DNA of 64,000 nt from JACZUI01 sp965216725 (GCA_965216725.1 CBDCGI010000005.1:62001-126000); one strand, 5' to 3'. Numbered from the stretch's first letter, positions 16,933 to 27,146 are shown. The notes: generated by a model from the sequence alone, not told the origin. Numbers and translations are program-made.

Positions 16933-17606
16933 CAGTCGGCCAGCCGGTAACCCCGTCCGGCGACGGTATCGATCAGCTGGGGCTCCCCCAGTTTCTTGCG
17001 AAGGTTGCTTACCGTCACGCGTACGACGTTGGTCAGCGGATCGGCCATCTCGTCCCAAACGTGCTCGAGAAGGTGCTCCTGGCTCAACACCTGGCCGGCG
17101 TGAGCCATGAAGTAGTGGAGCAGCGAGAATTCCTTAGAGGTGAGCTCGAGGGCCGCCCCGCCTCGGGTGGCTTCAAACCGGGCGGGGTCAAGTCGGAGCG
17201 CTCCAACCTCGATGACCGGTGTTAGATCATCGTCGCGACGAAGCAGGGAGCGAACCCTGGCAGACAGTTCCGCGAAGGCAAAGGGCTTGACCAGATAGTC
17301 GTCGGCGCCGGTGTCAAGACCTTCCACCCGATCATCGACGTCATCTCGAGCGGTCAGCATGAGCACACGAGGCCGGGCGCCGTCCAAAGTGGGCAGCTCG
17401 CCGCTGACGAGGTCACGAGCGAGGTTCAGGCCTGAGCCATCGGGAAGGTTCCAGTCCAGGCACACCAGGTCGTATTCAGCCGTGCGCAATTTGAAGTCGG
17501 CGTCTGAAGATGTGAGCGCGACGTCAACGGCATATCCGTCTTTTCTCAGACCTCGAGCCAGAGCGCTGGCGAGATCTGGCTCATCCTCGACCACAAGCAG
17601 GCGCAT
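16932..17606 (-). CDS. OmpR-family response regulator
   Basis: This 224-aa regulator has a receiver domain with acidic pocket LVVEDEPD, phospho-acceptor Asp in LVCLDWNLPDGSGL (about residue 52), Thr in LMLTARDD and Lys in YLVKPFAF. The winged-helix DNA-binding domain (about 130-224) contains LTSKEFSLLHYF and VRVTVSNLRKKL. I use ATG 17606; an ATG at 17618 adds four residues. It is the first gene of the regulator-kinase-HtrA operon, so autoregulation is likely but no operator could be assigned. Confidence 0.92.
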   Translation of the reverse strand: MRLLVVEDEPDLASALARGLRKDGYAVDVALTSSDADFKLRTAEYDLVCLDWNLPDGSGLNLARDLVSGELPTLDGARPRVLMLTARDDVDDRVEGLDTGADDYLVKPFAFAELSARVRSLLRRDDDLTPVIEVGALRLDPARFEATRGGAALELTSKEFSLLHYFMAHAGQVLSQEHLLEHVWDEMADPLTNVVRVTVSNLRKKLGEPQLIDTVAGRGYRLAD

Positions 17607-17739
17607 CTCCAAAAACATAGGTCGCTTGAGATAAAAAGGCGGATAATCCCTGGATATCGGGTGCCGGTGAGCAGTATGGACTTCCGACCTATCCAGAACG
17701 TGCAACCAAATGCCGATGTTGGAGGTCGGAAAGGTAGAG

Positions 17740-17916
17740 ATGGTCGTTACGTTCATCACAGAAGACCAAGACGGTTTCCATACCTACACGGGTCACGTGG
17801 TGAGCCGGGGACCGACGACAATCGTCGTTTTGCTGACCGAGCCCTTCTCCATGGCGGGGCGGTCAGTGCAGTTCCCGATCTCCACTGTGATCGAGGAAAA
17901 AGTCATTTCGGCTTGA
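17740..17916 (+). CDS. Small hypothetical protein
   Basis: This 58-aa frame follows an AAAGGTAGAG purine-rich stretch that can serve as ribosome binding site; an ATG at 17710 would add ten residues. The product alternates beta-strand-like segments (VVTFITEDQDGFHTYTG, TTIVVLLTEPF, VQFPISTVIEEKV) and looks like a small beta-barrel. It is divergent from the response regulator gene. I recognise no family. Confidence 0.45.
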   Translation: MVVTFITEDQDGFHTYTGHVVSRGPTTIVVLLTEPFSMAGRSVQFPISTVIEEKVISA

Positions 17917-17974
17917 CGGCCGCTTGCCCCGGCAAGGCTGGCGGGCTCACACTGGCCGCCTAGGCTGACCGCTC

Positions 17975-18235
17975 ATGGATCCCGCATTCGAAGCAATTCT
18001 CATAGTCGGAGGAGTCGGCGCCGTTGGTGGCTTCTTGGGAGGCCTCTTCGGAGGAGCGGACAATCTCATCATGACGCTGCTGATGGGGATCGTCGGAGGG
18101 ATAGCCCTCTCCGCCTTGTTCAAGTTCGGGCAGTGGCCGGGCATCTACACCTACGGCCCTGAGGAGTGGTCGCTGGTGTGGGGCGCCGTCGGCGGTTTGA
18201 TCCTTGGCTTCGTGGTCGGCAGGTCGAACCTGTAG
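17975..18235 (+). CDS. Small glycine-rich membrane protein
   Basis: This 86-aa protein has two or three Gly-rich hydrophobic helices (about residues 7-28, 30-50 and 65-82) and resembles small transglycosylase-associated or DUF-type membrane proteins. There is no clear family motif. The next gene starts inside its 3' end, suggesting one transcript with the lipoprotein peptidase. Confidence 0.6.
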   Translation: MDPAFEAILIVGGVGAVGGFLGGLFGGADNLIMTLLMGIVGGIALSALFKFGQWPGIYTYGPEEWSLVWGAVGGLILGFVVGRSNL

Positions 18236-19001
18236 GCATCGGCTAGCGGCGGCTTTGCTGGTCCTGCTGGCAGCCTGTGCCGGCTCAGGGGCCGAGTCCG
18301 GCCTGAGAAACGAGAGCGCCGTCGCTGCATCGCACACAGCCACGATGATGCCTCCAACCAGCACACCCTCGATGACCGTCGAGATGGATCCCGCTACGAC
18401 CAGCTCTACACCTCCCCCCTCGACAACTACCACTGAGGACATTCCCCGGGAGCCTGACATCCGCCCCGTAGGCGTGGAACGTCTCGGCCATTCCTGGCGG
18501 GAGGGATGCCCGGTCAGCGTTGAGGAGCTGCGGTTGTTGACCGTCCCCTATCTCGACTTCGACGGTGCAGCGGCGCTCGGCGAAGTCGTGGTCCATCAGG
18601 AATTCGCCGACCAGGTACTCAGTGTCTTCCAGCGGATTTTCGAGCTCGGATACCCAATTCAGTCAGTCATCCCGATCGGAGATCTGCCTGAAGGCGCCGA
18701 GGACGAGACCCACTACAACAACACCTCCGGGTATCAATGTCGATTTGTGGACGGCACCACACGATGGTCACGACATGCACATGGCACAGCCATAGATCTC
18801 AACCCCCTGCAGAACCCTTTGATCGATGGGAAACAGGTCTGGCCATCAGGCTCGGACTTTGTCGATCGCTCGAGCCAGCATCCGGCGATGATCACATCCG
18901 GCGACGGGGTTGTTGCCGCGTTCGAGTCGATTGGGTGGGGATGGGGCGGTCATTGGAAGAGTCTCAAGGACTATCACCACTTCAGCTCGACGGGGACCTG
19001 A
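18204..19001 (+). CDS. M15-type D-Ala-D-Ala carboxypeptidase-like lipoprotein
   Basis: The C-terminal half (about residues 120-265) is a peptidase M15C/VanY-like domain. Zinc-site segments are SRHAHGTAIDLNP (HxxxxxxxD) and WGWGGHWKSLKDYHHF, whose last His is the third ligand. The N-terminus holds a lipoprotein signal ending LLAACAGSG and a Thr/Ser/Pro-rich linker, so the enzyme sits on the outer face of the membrane and trims peptidoglycan stem peptides. The start is uncertain: TTG 18204 overlaps the previous gene by 32 bp. Confidence 0.82.
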   Translation: MASWSAGRTCRHRLAAALLVLLAACAGSGAESGLRNESAVAASHTATMMPPTSTPSMTVEMDPATTSSTPPPSTTTTEDIPREPDIRPVGVERLGHSWREGCPVSVEELRLLTVPYLDFDGAAALGEVVVHQEFADQVLSVFQRIFELGYPIQSVIPIGDLPEGAEDETHYNNTSGYQCRFVDGTTRWSRHAHGTAIDLNPLQNPLIDGKQVWPSGSDFVDRSSQHPAMITSGDGVVAAFESIGWGWGGHWKSLKDYHHFSSTGT

Positions 19002-19057
19002 GCGAGTGTCGCAACGATGGTATTGACCCTGGCTCTCGAAGGACGCACGCTGTTGGC

Positions 19058-19387
19058 ATGCCCACGAGCGAGTCGGCGCGGCACGCCCTGTACACTCGGT
19101 TGGAGGAGGTCCTCGGGACCGAGCATGCGACGACGCTGATGACCCAACTCCCACACGAAACCGATGCCTGGGCCTCGAAGGCGGACATTCTTCGGTTGGA
19201 AAGCAGGATGGACCACTTCGAGGAGCGGTTCGACCGGCTTGAAGACCGATTCGACCGGATGGAAGAAAGGTTCGACCGGCTGGAAGACGTCGTCAGAGAC
19301 CAGCAGAAGTTCTACGTGGCCACCACGGTCGGTTCGATGACCGCACTCACGGCGATCTTTTCGATCGTGGTGGGGATGCTGGCCTAA
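19058..19387 (+). CDS. Coiled-coil protein with C-terminal membrane anchor
   Basis: This 109-aa protein contains an obvious run of seven-residue repeats (FEERFDRLEDRF, then DRMEERFDRLED; about residues 48-75) forming a coiled coil. A C-terminal transmembrane helix follows (about 88-108). The organisation resembles DUF1640/CCDC90-like tail-anchored proteins, also seen in mobile DNA contexts. I start at ATG 19058; the frame is open upstream but overlaps the peptidase gene. Confidence 0.6.
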   Translation: MPTSESARHALYTRLEEVLGTEHATTLMTQLPHETDAWASKADILRLESRMDHFEERFDRLEDRFDRMEERFDRLEDVVRDQQKFYVATTVGSMTALTAIFSIVVGMLA

Positions 19388-19423
19388 GCGGGAGCAACTG
19401 TCATCTAGAGGCTCGGCCTTCGG

Positions 19424-20833
19424 CTAACCGATCGCGCCAGCCTCCACCATGTTGAGCTCGATGAGCCGGTTCATCTCCACCGCGTACTCCATAGGGAGTT
19501 CCTTGACAATTGGCTCGATGAAGCCGGCCACGATCATGGAGGTCGCCTCGTCTTCGGTCAAGCCCCGCGACATCAGGTAGAAGAGTTGGTCGTCGCCCAC
19601 CTTGGAGACAGTGGCTTCATGGCCTATCTCGGCATCGTTCTCTTCGATCTCCATGTACGGATATGTGTCGGAGCGTGAGTCCTGGTCGAGGATGAGAGCG
19701 TCGCAGCGGACGAAGCTCTTGGCGTCTTCGGCTCCTGGCTCGACGCGTAGCAAACCCCGGTATCCGGCGCGGCCGCCCCCCTTCGAAATCGACTTGGAGA
19801 CGATGGTCGACGTCGTGTCTGGCGCAACGTGAACGATCTTGGCGCCTGCATCCTGGTGCTGGCCTTCCCCGGCGAAGGCTATGGAGAGAACTTCTCCGTG
19901 GGCACCGGGCTCCATCAGCCACACGGCTGGGTATTTCATCGTGAGACGGCTTCCGATATTGCCGTCGACCCACTCCATGGTGGCGTTGCGATACGCGGCA
20001 GCCCGCTTGGTGACCAGGTTGAAGACGTTGTTCGACCAGTTCTGGATGGTGGTGTAGCGGCACCGCCCTCCTTCTTTGACGATGATCTCGACGACCGCCG
20101 AATGGAGGGAATCGGTGGTGTAGACCGGCGCCGAACACCCCTCTACATAGTGAACAAAGGCGCCCTCGTCCACGATGATGAGGGTCCGCTCGAATTGGCC
20201 CATGTTCTCCGAGTTGATTCGGAAGTAGGCCTGGAGCGGCTGCTCGACGTGTACACCTGGGGGCACATAGATAAAGGAACCGCCCGACCACACGGCCGAG
20301 TTGAGAGCCGCGAACTTGTTGTCGTTGGGTGGGATGACGGTCCCGAAGTACTCCTTGACCATCTCCGGGTATTCACGGACTGCGGTGTCCATGTCGCAGA
20401 AGAGGACACCCAACTTCTCCAAGTCCTCCCGGTTGCGGTGGTACACCACTTCTGACTCATACTGAGCAGTTACGCCAGCCAGGTACTTCCGCTCCGCCTC
20501 GGGGATACCGAGCTTTTCGTAGGTCTGCTTGATCGACTCGGGGACCATGTCCCAGTCTTTCTGCTGCTCACCCTCGGGCTTGACGTAGTAGTAGATGTCG
20601 TCGAAGTCGATGGTATCGAGCAGCCCACCACCACCCCACTGCGGAATGGGCTTGCGTAGGAAGCGCTGGTAGGCCTTGAGCCTGAAATCGAGCATCCACT
20701 CCGGCTCGCCTTTCATGGCAGACATGTCGCGGATAACTTGCTCGTCGAGGCCCTTGCGGGGTTCGAAGGCCAGCTCCACATCGTCTTTCCAACCGAGCTG
20801 GTAGGCGCCTAGGTCGATATCAACGGTTGCCAC
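19424..20833 (-). CDS. sufB: Fe-S cluster assembly scaffold SufB
   Basis: This 469-aa protein is a full-length SufB, which with SufC and SufD forms the cytosolic scaffold that builds Fe-S clusters. The right-handed beta-helix core is recognisable from VWSGGSFIYVPPGVHVEQPLQ (positions about 200-220) and the C-terminal SRGLTEDEATSMIVAGF segment. The GTG start at 20833 is set by a strong GAGGTGAT ribosome binding site 7 nt upstream. No sufC, sufD, sufS or sufU lies adjacent, which is unusual. A palindromic operator lies in its promoter. Confidence 0.95.
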   Translation of the reverse strand: MATVDIDLGAYQLGWKDDVELAFEPRKGLDEQVIRDMSAMKGEPEWMLDFRLKAYQRFLRKPIPQWGGGGLLDTIDFDDIYYYVKPEGEQQKDWDMVPESIKQTYEKLGIPEAERKYLAGVTAQYESEVVYHRNREDLEKLGVLFCDMDTAVREYPEMVKEYFGTVIPPNDNKFAALNSAVWSGGSFIYVPPGVHVEQPLQAYFRINSENMGQFERTLIIVDEGAFVHYVEGCSAPVYTTDSLHSAVVEIIVKEGGRCRYTTIQNWSNNVFNLVTKRAAAYRNATMEWVDGNIGSRLTMKYPAVWLMEPGAHGEVLSIAFAGEGQHQDAGAKIVHVAPDTTSTIVSKSISKGGGRAGYRGLLRVEPGAEDAKSFVRCDALILDQDSRSDTYPYMEIEENDAEIGHEATVSKVGDDQLFYLMSRGLTEDEATSMIVAGFIEPIVKELPMEYAVEMNRLIELNMVEAGAIG

Positions 20834-20858
20834 TGGGGAATCACCTCGAGAGAATTAT

Positions 20859-20874
20859 CACTATCTGGATAGTG
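20859..20874 (-). promoter_or_regulatory. Palindromic operator in the sufB promoter
   Basis: CACTATCTGGATAGTG is a 16-bp palindrome with perfect 7-bp arms. On the minus strand it overlaps a GATAAT (-10-like, 20854-20859) just upstream of the sufB ribosome binding site, so binding should block transcription. An Fe-S-sensing repressor of the SufR or Rrf2 type is the natural candidate, but no such gene is in this window. Confidence 0.65.
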
Positions 20875-20914
20875 CAATTGTACAGGGTGCAACCGACAGG
20901 GCGAACCGGCTATT

Positions 20915-22510
20915 TCAGCTCTCGTGGGCCGCGGCGAGCTCCTCGAAGGAAACCGCGGGAATCCTCCTGACGAGGAACAGGGCAGCTATCACGATCAGAC
21001 CTGCAGCCAGCAACCCGAGGCGGAGAGCCTGGACCTGTCCCTTCTCGTACGATTCGACAATTCCCACTTGCTCTTCTGCGCCGAGACTGGAATCCCGCAA
21101 CGCTTCCTCGAGCACCGATGCTTGAACGAACTCGACTTCGCCTTCGAGGCGCACCGAGATCGCGCCGGCAACCTCATCGCTGACCCGTGGGTCGTTTGCA
21201 AGATTGTTGAAGAAAGTCCCAGCCAAAGTGCTGATGACGATCGCACCGATCAATGCCGTGCCCATGGCTGATCCCAGCTGCTGAGCGGTCCACTGCAGAC
21301 CTCCCGCTTCGCTGCGATCACGGGCGCCCACGGCCGACTGGATCACGTTGCCCAATTGCGACGCGATGAGGCCCATGCCGACACCCAACAGCGACATCGC
21401 TATCCCGAACACGATGCCCTCGAGTTGGGGCCGAATCGTGCTGATCAGCACTAGTACCGCGGCCAAGAGGACGATGAGCCCGGCGCGAATGATCTGGCGC
21501 GGGTTCCAGCGGCTGCTCATCCTTGCCCCGATGAAAGACATGACGAACATCGTCACGGAAACCGGGAGCATCTTGAGCCCGGTATCCAAAGCGTTGAGTC
21601 CCTGAACCACCTGCAGGTACAACGGAATCGAGAAGAAGACCCCCATCAGGATCACATTCTGAGCCGTTGCCATCTTCAGGCCGGCATTGAGAGGTTTTAC
21701 GTCGAGAAGCTTGAGCTGGAAGAGCGGGTCCTTCCCCTGAGCGATTCTCCATTCGGTCCAGCGTGTGAAGAGTCCGAGGATCACAAGCCCGCCAGCTGCG
21801 ACAAAGGGGGTCAGGGCGAGTCCGAATGGGGCCCAGGGGGAGTCCTTGTCCAACACCCAACCCCAAGTTGACGCGGACAACATCGCCAGGACCACCATCG
21901 AGAGTCCCACCGCCGTCATTGCCGAACCGACCCAATCGACCTTCGGAGCCGGCTTGGGACCGGGCACATCGGCAATCATCCCCACCAGGGCCACGATGCC
22001 CAGCGCCAGGATCACCTCGCCGACAAATACGTATCGCCAGGTGAACTCGGTGGTTACCCAACCGCCAAGGATGGGACCGACTGCGATTCCGGCCCCTGCC
22101 ACACCACCGATAACGCCGTAGGCAACCGCCCTGTCGGCTCCCTTGTAGTTGCCTGCGATCAACGCCACCAGGGCGGGCATGACGAGAGCCGCCCCAATTC
22201 CCTCGAGCACCGACCATCCCAATAGGAGCATTGGGACAGTCTGGGAAACGGCGGTGAGAGCCGATCCAGCACCGTAGATGATCAAGCCGATCGCAAAAGC
22301 CCGCTTCCGGCCCCAGCGATCTCCCAGCTTTCCTCCGGTGATCATCAACGCGGCCATGACCAGCGCGTAAAAAGTGATCACGCCCTGAATGGTGGTAACC
22401 GTGGTGTCGAAGTCCTCGACCAGCTGGCTGATCGAGACATTCATGACCGCCTGGTCCAGAACCATCAAGAACTGGGCAACAGACAGGACAGCTAGAGCAC
22501 GCCACTTCAC
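20915..22510 (-). CDS. MFS drug/proton antiporter, DHA2 (14-TM) family
   Basis: This 531-aa major-facilitator transporter is of the EmrB/QacA class and has about fourteen membrane helices. The N-terminal signature MVLDQAVMNVSISQL corresponds to the family motif LDxTVVNVALP, and GGKLGDRWGRKRAF is the loop 2-3 MFS motif. The VGPILGGWVTTEFTWRYVF segment is the antiporter motif C of helix 5. It probably exports hydrophobic compounds. A C-terminal cytoplasmic tail with a Glu-rich segment precedes the last helix. Confidence 0.92.
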   Translation of the reverse strand: MKWRALAVLSVAQFLMVLDQAVMNVSISQLVEDFDTTVTTIQGVITFYALVMAALMITGGKLGDRWGRKRAFAIGLIIYGAGSALTAVSQTVPMLLLGWSVLEGIGAALVMPALVALIAGNYKGADRAVAYGVIGGVAGAGIAVGPILGGWVTTEFTWRYVFVGEVILALGIVALVGMIADVPGPKPAPKVDWVGSAMTAVGLSMVVLAMLSASTWGWVLDKDSPWAPFGLALTPFVAAGGLVILGLFTRWTEWRIAQGKDPLFQLKLLDVKPLNAGLKMATAQNVILMGVFFSIPLYLQVVQGLNALDTGLKMLPVSVTMFVMSFIGARMSSRWNPRQIIRAGLIVLLAAVLVLISTIRPQLEGIVFGIAMSLLGVGMGLIASQLGNVIQSAVGARDRSEAGGLQWTAQQLGSAMGTALIGAIVISTLAGTFFNNLANDPRVSDEVAGAISVRLEGEVEFVQASVLEEALRDSSLGAEEQVGIVESYEKGQVQALRLGLLAAGLIVIAALFLVRRIPAVSFEELAAAHES

Positions 22511-22583
22511 AGCGCGGGCAATCTAGCCAACTATCGCTCCGCGAGCCGTGACGCTGCCGCACCTGCGATCAGACCCCACACTT

Positions 22584-22793
22584 CGAGCCTGCAGCAGAAC
22601 GCGCCATACGCGACTCAATGCGGGGTCGACGTAAGGATCGCAACCGCCAGTCCACGAGCCTCGCACGTCCCGTCGAGCCTGCAGAAGAACGCGCCATGCG
22701 CGACTAAATGCAGGCTCGACGTATCGACCCCAACCGCCACTCCACGAGCCTGCACCCGAGCGCGCTATGCGCGAATCAACGCAGGGTCGACAC
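22584..22793 (+). repeat. Three REP-like palindromic repeats
   Basis: Related palindromic units of about 48 bp start at 22584, 22674 and 22745. Each begins CGAGCCTGCA, contains an inner ACGCGCCATGCGCG-type stem, and ends in a GGGTCGAC or GGCTCGAC arm. In the middle copy the outer arms CGAGCCTGCA and TGCAGGCTCG are perfectly complementary over 10 bp. The whole intergenic stretch 22511-22818 has no gene. Confidence 0.8.
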
Positions 22794-22818
22794 AAGGCGA
22801 GGCGTCGCGCCCCGACCC

Positions 22819-23676
22819 TCAGCCAGCCAGCCGGGCAACGATGCGGACGATGGGCCAAGCCGCGAATTCGAACATGGGCTCCAACTCCAACAGCATTTCT
22901 CTGACGGCTGCCGGCCGGTCGTAGTGACTCTGGTCTGGATCGGAGAGATACCGCTCCTTCACCCGCATCACCTTCTCCCCCAGTTCGACCAGCTCGGCGT
23001 CTCCGTAGGCGTCGAGATCGAGTGGCATCGTGAACGGCTCAGGGTGGTCGGCAAACTCGATGGAGAAGCCCCTCGACTGAAACGTGGTCACCAGCATCGG
23101 CACCTTCAGCCCGAAGCCGGTCTCACCGAAAGGCCCTTCACGCGGAGGCAAGCCGAGGTATCTGACGACTTCACCGAGCCTGGCCTGTCGGTCACCGGAG
23201 AGAAGCTCGTCAACAGAAGGTGGAGCAACACGTGCCGGCACGTCTTCAAACGAGACGAATTCGTGAAAGGCTGCTACGAGTCGACCACCGGGGCGGAGGA
23301 CGGTGGCGAACTCCTCTGCCATCGAATCCGGATCTGCCCGGTCGCCATCCCACGTCGGAAACTGAAACACCATGCGAGCCACAGCCAGGTCGAAGCTGTC
23401 GGCTGCGAAACTCGTTGCCACCGAACCAGCTGCGATGTTCCCTCGCCATTCAATAGCACCGTCCCGGTTAGGGACCTCGGGCTCGGGCCGAGTGGCTACC
23501 ACTCGGGTAGCTCCGGCGTCCGACAAGTATTCCGCGAGATCACCCAAGCCCGCTGAGAAGTCCAGCACCTCCGCGCCCTTCGCCCAATCTGGCGCCACGA
23601 GGTTTTCCCTGAGGTAGTAGACCAGCGGCCGAATCAGATGCCAGGCGCGTCTTTCTTCCCACGTCATCAAGGGCAA
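22819..23676 (-). CDS. Class I SAM-dependent methyltransferase
   Basis: This 285-aa protein has a Rossmann-type methyltransferase core. Motif I is EVLDFSAGLGDLAEYL (about residues 36-51), motif II ATRPEP, and the post-I acidic region SFDLAVARMVFQF. LRPGGRLVAAFHEF (about 128-141) is motif III. The substrate is not predictable. ATG 23676 or ATG 23667 could be the start. It is divergent from the Rossmann-like gene at 23712. Confidence 0.82.
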   Translation of the reverse strand: MPLMTWEERRAWHLIRPLVYYLRENLVAPDWAKGAEVLDFSAGLGDLAEYLSDAGATRVVATRPEPEVPNRDGAIEWRGNIAAGSVATSFAADSFDLAVARMVFQFPTWDGDRADPDSMAEEFATVLRPGGRLVAAFHEFVSFEDVPARVAPPSVDELLSGDRQARLGEVVRYLGLPPREGPFGETGFGLKVPMLVTTFQSRGFSIEFADHPEPFTMPLDLDAYGDAELVELGEKVMRVKERYLSDPDQSHYDRPAAVREMLLELEPMFEFAAWPIVRIVARLAG

Positions 23677-23711
23677 AGGTATACGGCCCCGCGCGGGTTA
23701 GTTTCAGGAAG

Positions 23712-24173
23712 ATGCCAGTGATCGTGGTTGGCGCCGATACCGAACCGGGGCGCCGCATTGTCGAAGCAATGGTTGAGCCGGACCGCGAGGTGAGGGCTTT
23801 CGTCAGTGATGTCGTCGAAGCGACGCGGCTGAAGTCTCTCGGGATCAAAGTGGCCATTGGCGACGTGTCCGACGAGACCCACATCGAAGGTGCCGCAACC
23901 CACTGCTTCAGCGCCGTCCTGGTCGGTGAGGCAGCCGTGGACGAGAGAGATCGGTCTTTTGCTGACGACCCAACGGCAGTCCATATTGCGTGGGCCAGGG
24001 GCATTGCGGCGTCAAATGTCACACGCGCCATTTGGGTGCTCGATGGCGAGCCCCCGACATTGGGAAGTGAAGAAGTCGCAATCGTCAGTCCGGCCGATCC
24101 CGACCTGGTCGAGAAGGTGGCCGCCCTCGACGATGCTCAGATGATCGAGAAGCGGTCCTCGAATCCCGAGTAG
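23712..24173 (+). CDS. Short NAD(P)-binding Rossmann-like protein
   Basis: This 153-aa protein resembles the N-terminal half of NmrA-like/atypical SDR proteins. It has strand VIVVGADTEPGRRIVEAM with a degenerate glycine motif, then VRAFVSDVVEATRLKSLGIKVAIGDVSD, which matches the usual DL-type adenine-site turn. It lacks a catalytic Tyr-Lys pair, so enzymatic activity is doubtful. Its 3' end overlaps the convergent M23 peptidase gene by 37 bp. Confidence 0.65.
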   Translation: MPVIVVGADTEPGRRIVEAMVEPDREVRAFVSDVVEATRLKSLGIKVAIGDVSDETHIEGAATHCFSAVLVGEAAVDERDRSFADDPTAVHIAWARGIAASNVTRAIWVLDGEPPTLGSEEVAIVSPADPDLVEKVAALDDAQMIEKRSSNPE

Positions 24174-24760
24174 AAGGCTAAGAAGCGGAGGCTCTCCAGC
24201 GCCTCACTGTGAGCCGCGGCCAGCAGTGGCCCCGGGTCCACGCTCTTTCCATTGAGGTCCAGCTCGAAGTGGGTGTGGGGACTGGTCCATTCCGCGTTTC
24301 CCGAGTCGCCGACGAAACCGATCAACTGTCCAGCCGAAACGTAGGTGCCCTCCTCAACCTCGTTGGCCACCGTTATCGACCAGGGAGCACGGCCGTCGTC
24401 GGTGTTGGGATTGTCGTTGTTGAGGTGCATGTACGAGGAGGTCCATCCGCCGTAATGGTTGATGACGACGTACCGCCCGGCCCTTCGGGACTCCGCCACA
24501 CGCTCCACAAATCCTTCTGCGATGGCGTACACAGGAGTCAACTTCGGCGCCATGAGATCGTTGCCTCGATGAGCCCGTCCTCCTGCCCTCCGAGCGCCCC
24601 AATCGTCGTGGTGCGTCGTGACTTCGGCAGTCTGGGGAAAGACAATCTCGAACGGCGGCTCCTCGGCGCCCGCCCGGAAAGCCGGGATGAGCGAAACGGC
24701 AAGAATCGTGGAAACGAGCACGGCCGCCCGAAGGCGAGCCAAAGTCCTGGAACGCGTCAC
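24137..24760 (-). CDS. Secreted M23-family peptidoglycan endopeptidase
   Basis: This 207-aa exported metallopeptidase has an N-terminal signal (about residues 8-32) and one M23 domain. Zinc-ligand segments are GRAHRGNDLMAP (H..D) and SPHTHFELDLNG (HxH). VINHYGGWTSSYMHL is the substrate groove segment. The GTG start at 24760 follows a GGAGG. It lacks LysM modules, unlike the M23 protein at 3379, so targeting to the wall must differ. Confidence 0.88.
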   Translation of the reverse strand: MTRSRTLARLRAAVLVSTILAVSLIPAFRAGAEEPPFEIVFPQTAEVTTHHDDWGARRAGGRAHRGNDLMAPKLTPVYAIAEGFVERVAESRRAGRYVVINHYGGWTSSYMHLNNDNPNTDDGRAPWSITVANEVEEGTYVSAGQLIGFVGDSGNAEWTSPHTHFELDLNGKSVDPGPLLAAAHSEALESLRFLAFYSGFEDRFSII

Positions 24761-24852
24761 AAAGAAGCCTCCGGTGTCTTGGGGTGTGGGACAGACCTGG
24801 TGTCCCTCGAGGTAAGAACCCTAAGAAAGCACCTCTGCCTATGCCAACCGCA

Positions 24853-25332
24853 TCAGGCTTCCTCGTCTGTCTGCGCAGGGCCCGCCGGGGACCGCTGCGG
24901 ACGCTGGCGCACCGCAAATCGCAGACGAGACACCGGATCTTCGTCGACCGAGATGACAAACGAATAGGAGCCTTCACTTGCGAATGACAGGTTGTTGAAG
25001 GTGAAGGAGCGGACAATGCCGAAGTCCGTCGTCAGCGGGCTCTTGGCATGAGAGTGGATCGAAACTCGATGCGACAGGGGACGTGGAAGGAGTGGCTTTC
25101 CGTCGGCGTCTTGAAGCTCGACCGAAAGAAGAAGCGTGTCACCGGCCCACGAGCTTGGGACCCGGAGGCGGAGCCCGATTCCGAGACTTGGATGTCGTGC
25201 CGGGAAACTCCCCACCCATATCGTGTCCCAACCGCCGCCAAGGACGTACAGTTTCCCACGGACGGCTTGGACCGAGTCGGCGAGGAGGGCCACATCTACG
25301 GTCGGCCCAATCGAATCTGGGGTCATGTCCAC
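24853..25332 (-). CDS. DUF6941-type protein
   Basis: This 159-aa protein matches, as far as I recognise it, the small actinobacterial family with the N-terminal pattern DVALLADSVQAVRGKLYVLGGGWD. It is followed by beta-strands that look like a C2/immunoglobulin-like sandwich (RFAVRQR at the end). There is no signal peptide. The function is unknown. It is divergent from ino1, with 71 bp between starts. Confidence 0.65.
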   Translation of the reverse strand: MDMTPDSIGPTVDVALLADSVQAVRGKLYVLGGGWDTIWVGSFPARHPSLGIGLRLRVPSSWAGDTLLLSVELQDADGKPLLPRPLSHRVSIHSHAKSPLTTDFGIVRSFTFNNLSFASEGSYSFVISVDEDPVSRLRFAVRQRPQRSPAGPAQTDEEA

Positions 25333-25403
25333 GTCACCTCAGCCTAGAACCAGGTTCACCTTCGCGATCGCGGTTCCCTATCGTCAGTACCTCAGGAGGA
25401 GTC

Positions 25404-26722
<1,319 letters not shown>

Positions 26723-26726
<4 letters not shown>

Positions 26727-27130
26727 GCGGCGACGATCTCCGGATCGGTGAATGGGTCATTCCGGGAGCGGAGCTCGAAGAGAGATTCGACACCTCCGGT
26801 GGGCCCGGCGGTCAGCACGCCAACCGCACCCAGAGTGCGGTGACCCTTCGTCTTGACGTGTCGGCGTCATCGCTACCGGAGGAAGCGAGGGCCAAGCTGG
26901 TTGCGCGGCTGGGGACAACCGTTGAGGTGGTCGCATCAGAATCTCGGTCGCAGTGGCGAAACCGGTCCATCGCCCGCAAACTTCTAACCGAGAAGCTGGA
27001 AGAAGCACTTGTAGATCCCGCAGTGCGACGACCCACCCGGCCGACTCGGGCCTCGAAGGAAAAGCGACTCCAGGAAAAGAAGGCCCGTAGCAAGATCAAG
27101 CGAGACCGCCGCCCTCCAGAAATCGAATGA
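26723..27130 (+). CDS. arfB: Peptidyl-tRNA hydrolase ArfB-type rescue factor
   Basis: This 135-aa codon-independent release factor rescues stalled ribosomes by hydrolysing peptidyl-tRNA. The catalytic loop SGGPGGQHANRTQSAV (about residues 22-37) contains the GGQ motif. The Lys/Arg-rich C-terminal tail (KEKRLQEKKARSKIKRDRR) inserts into the empty mRNA channel in characterised homologues. The GTG start overlaps the ino1 stop. Confidence 0.93.
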
Positions 27131-27146
27131 GCCCTATGGTCGCCTG

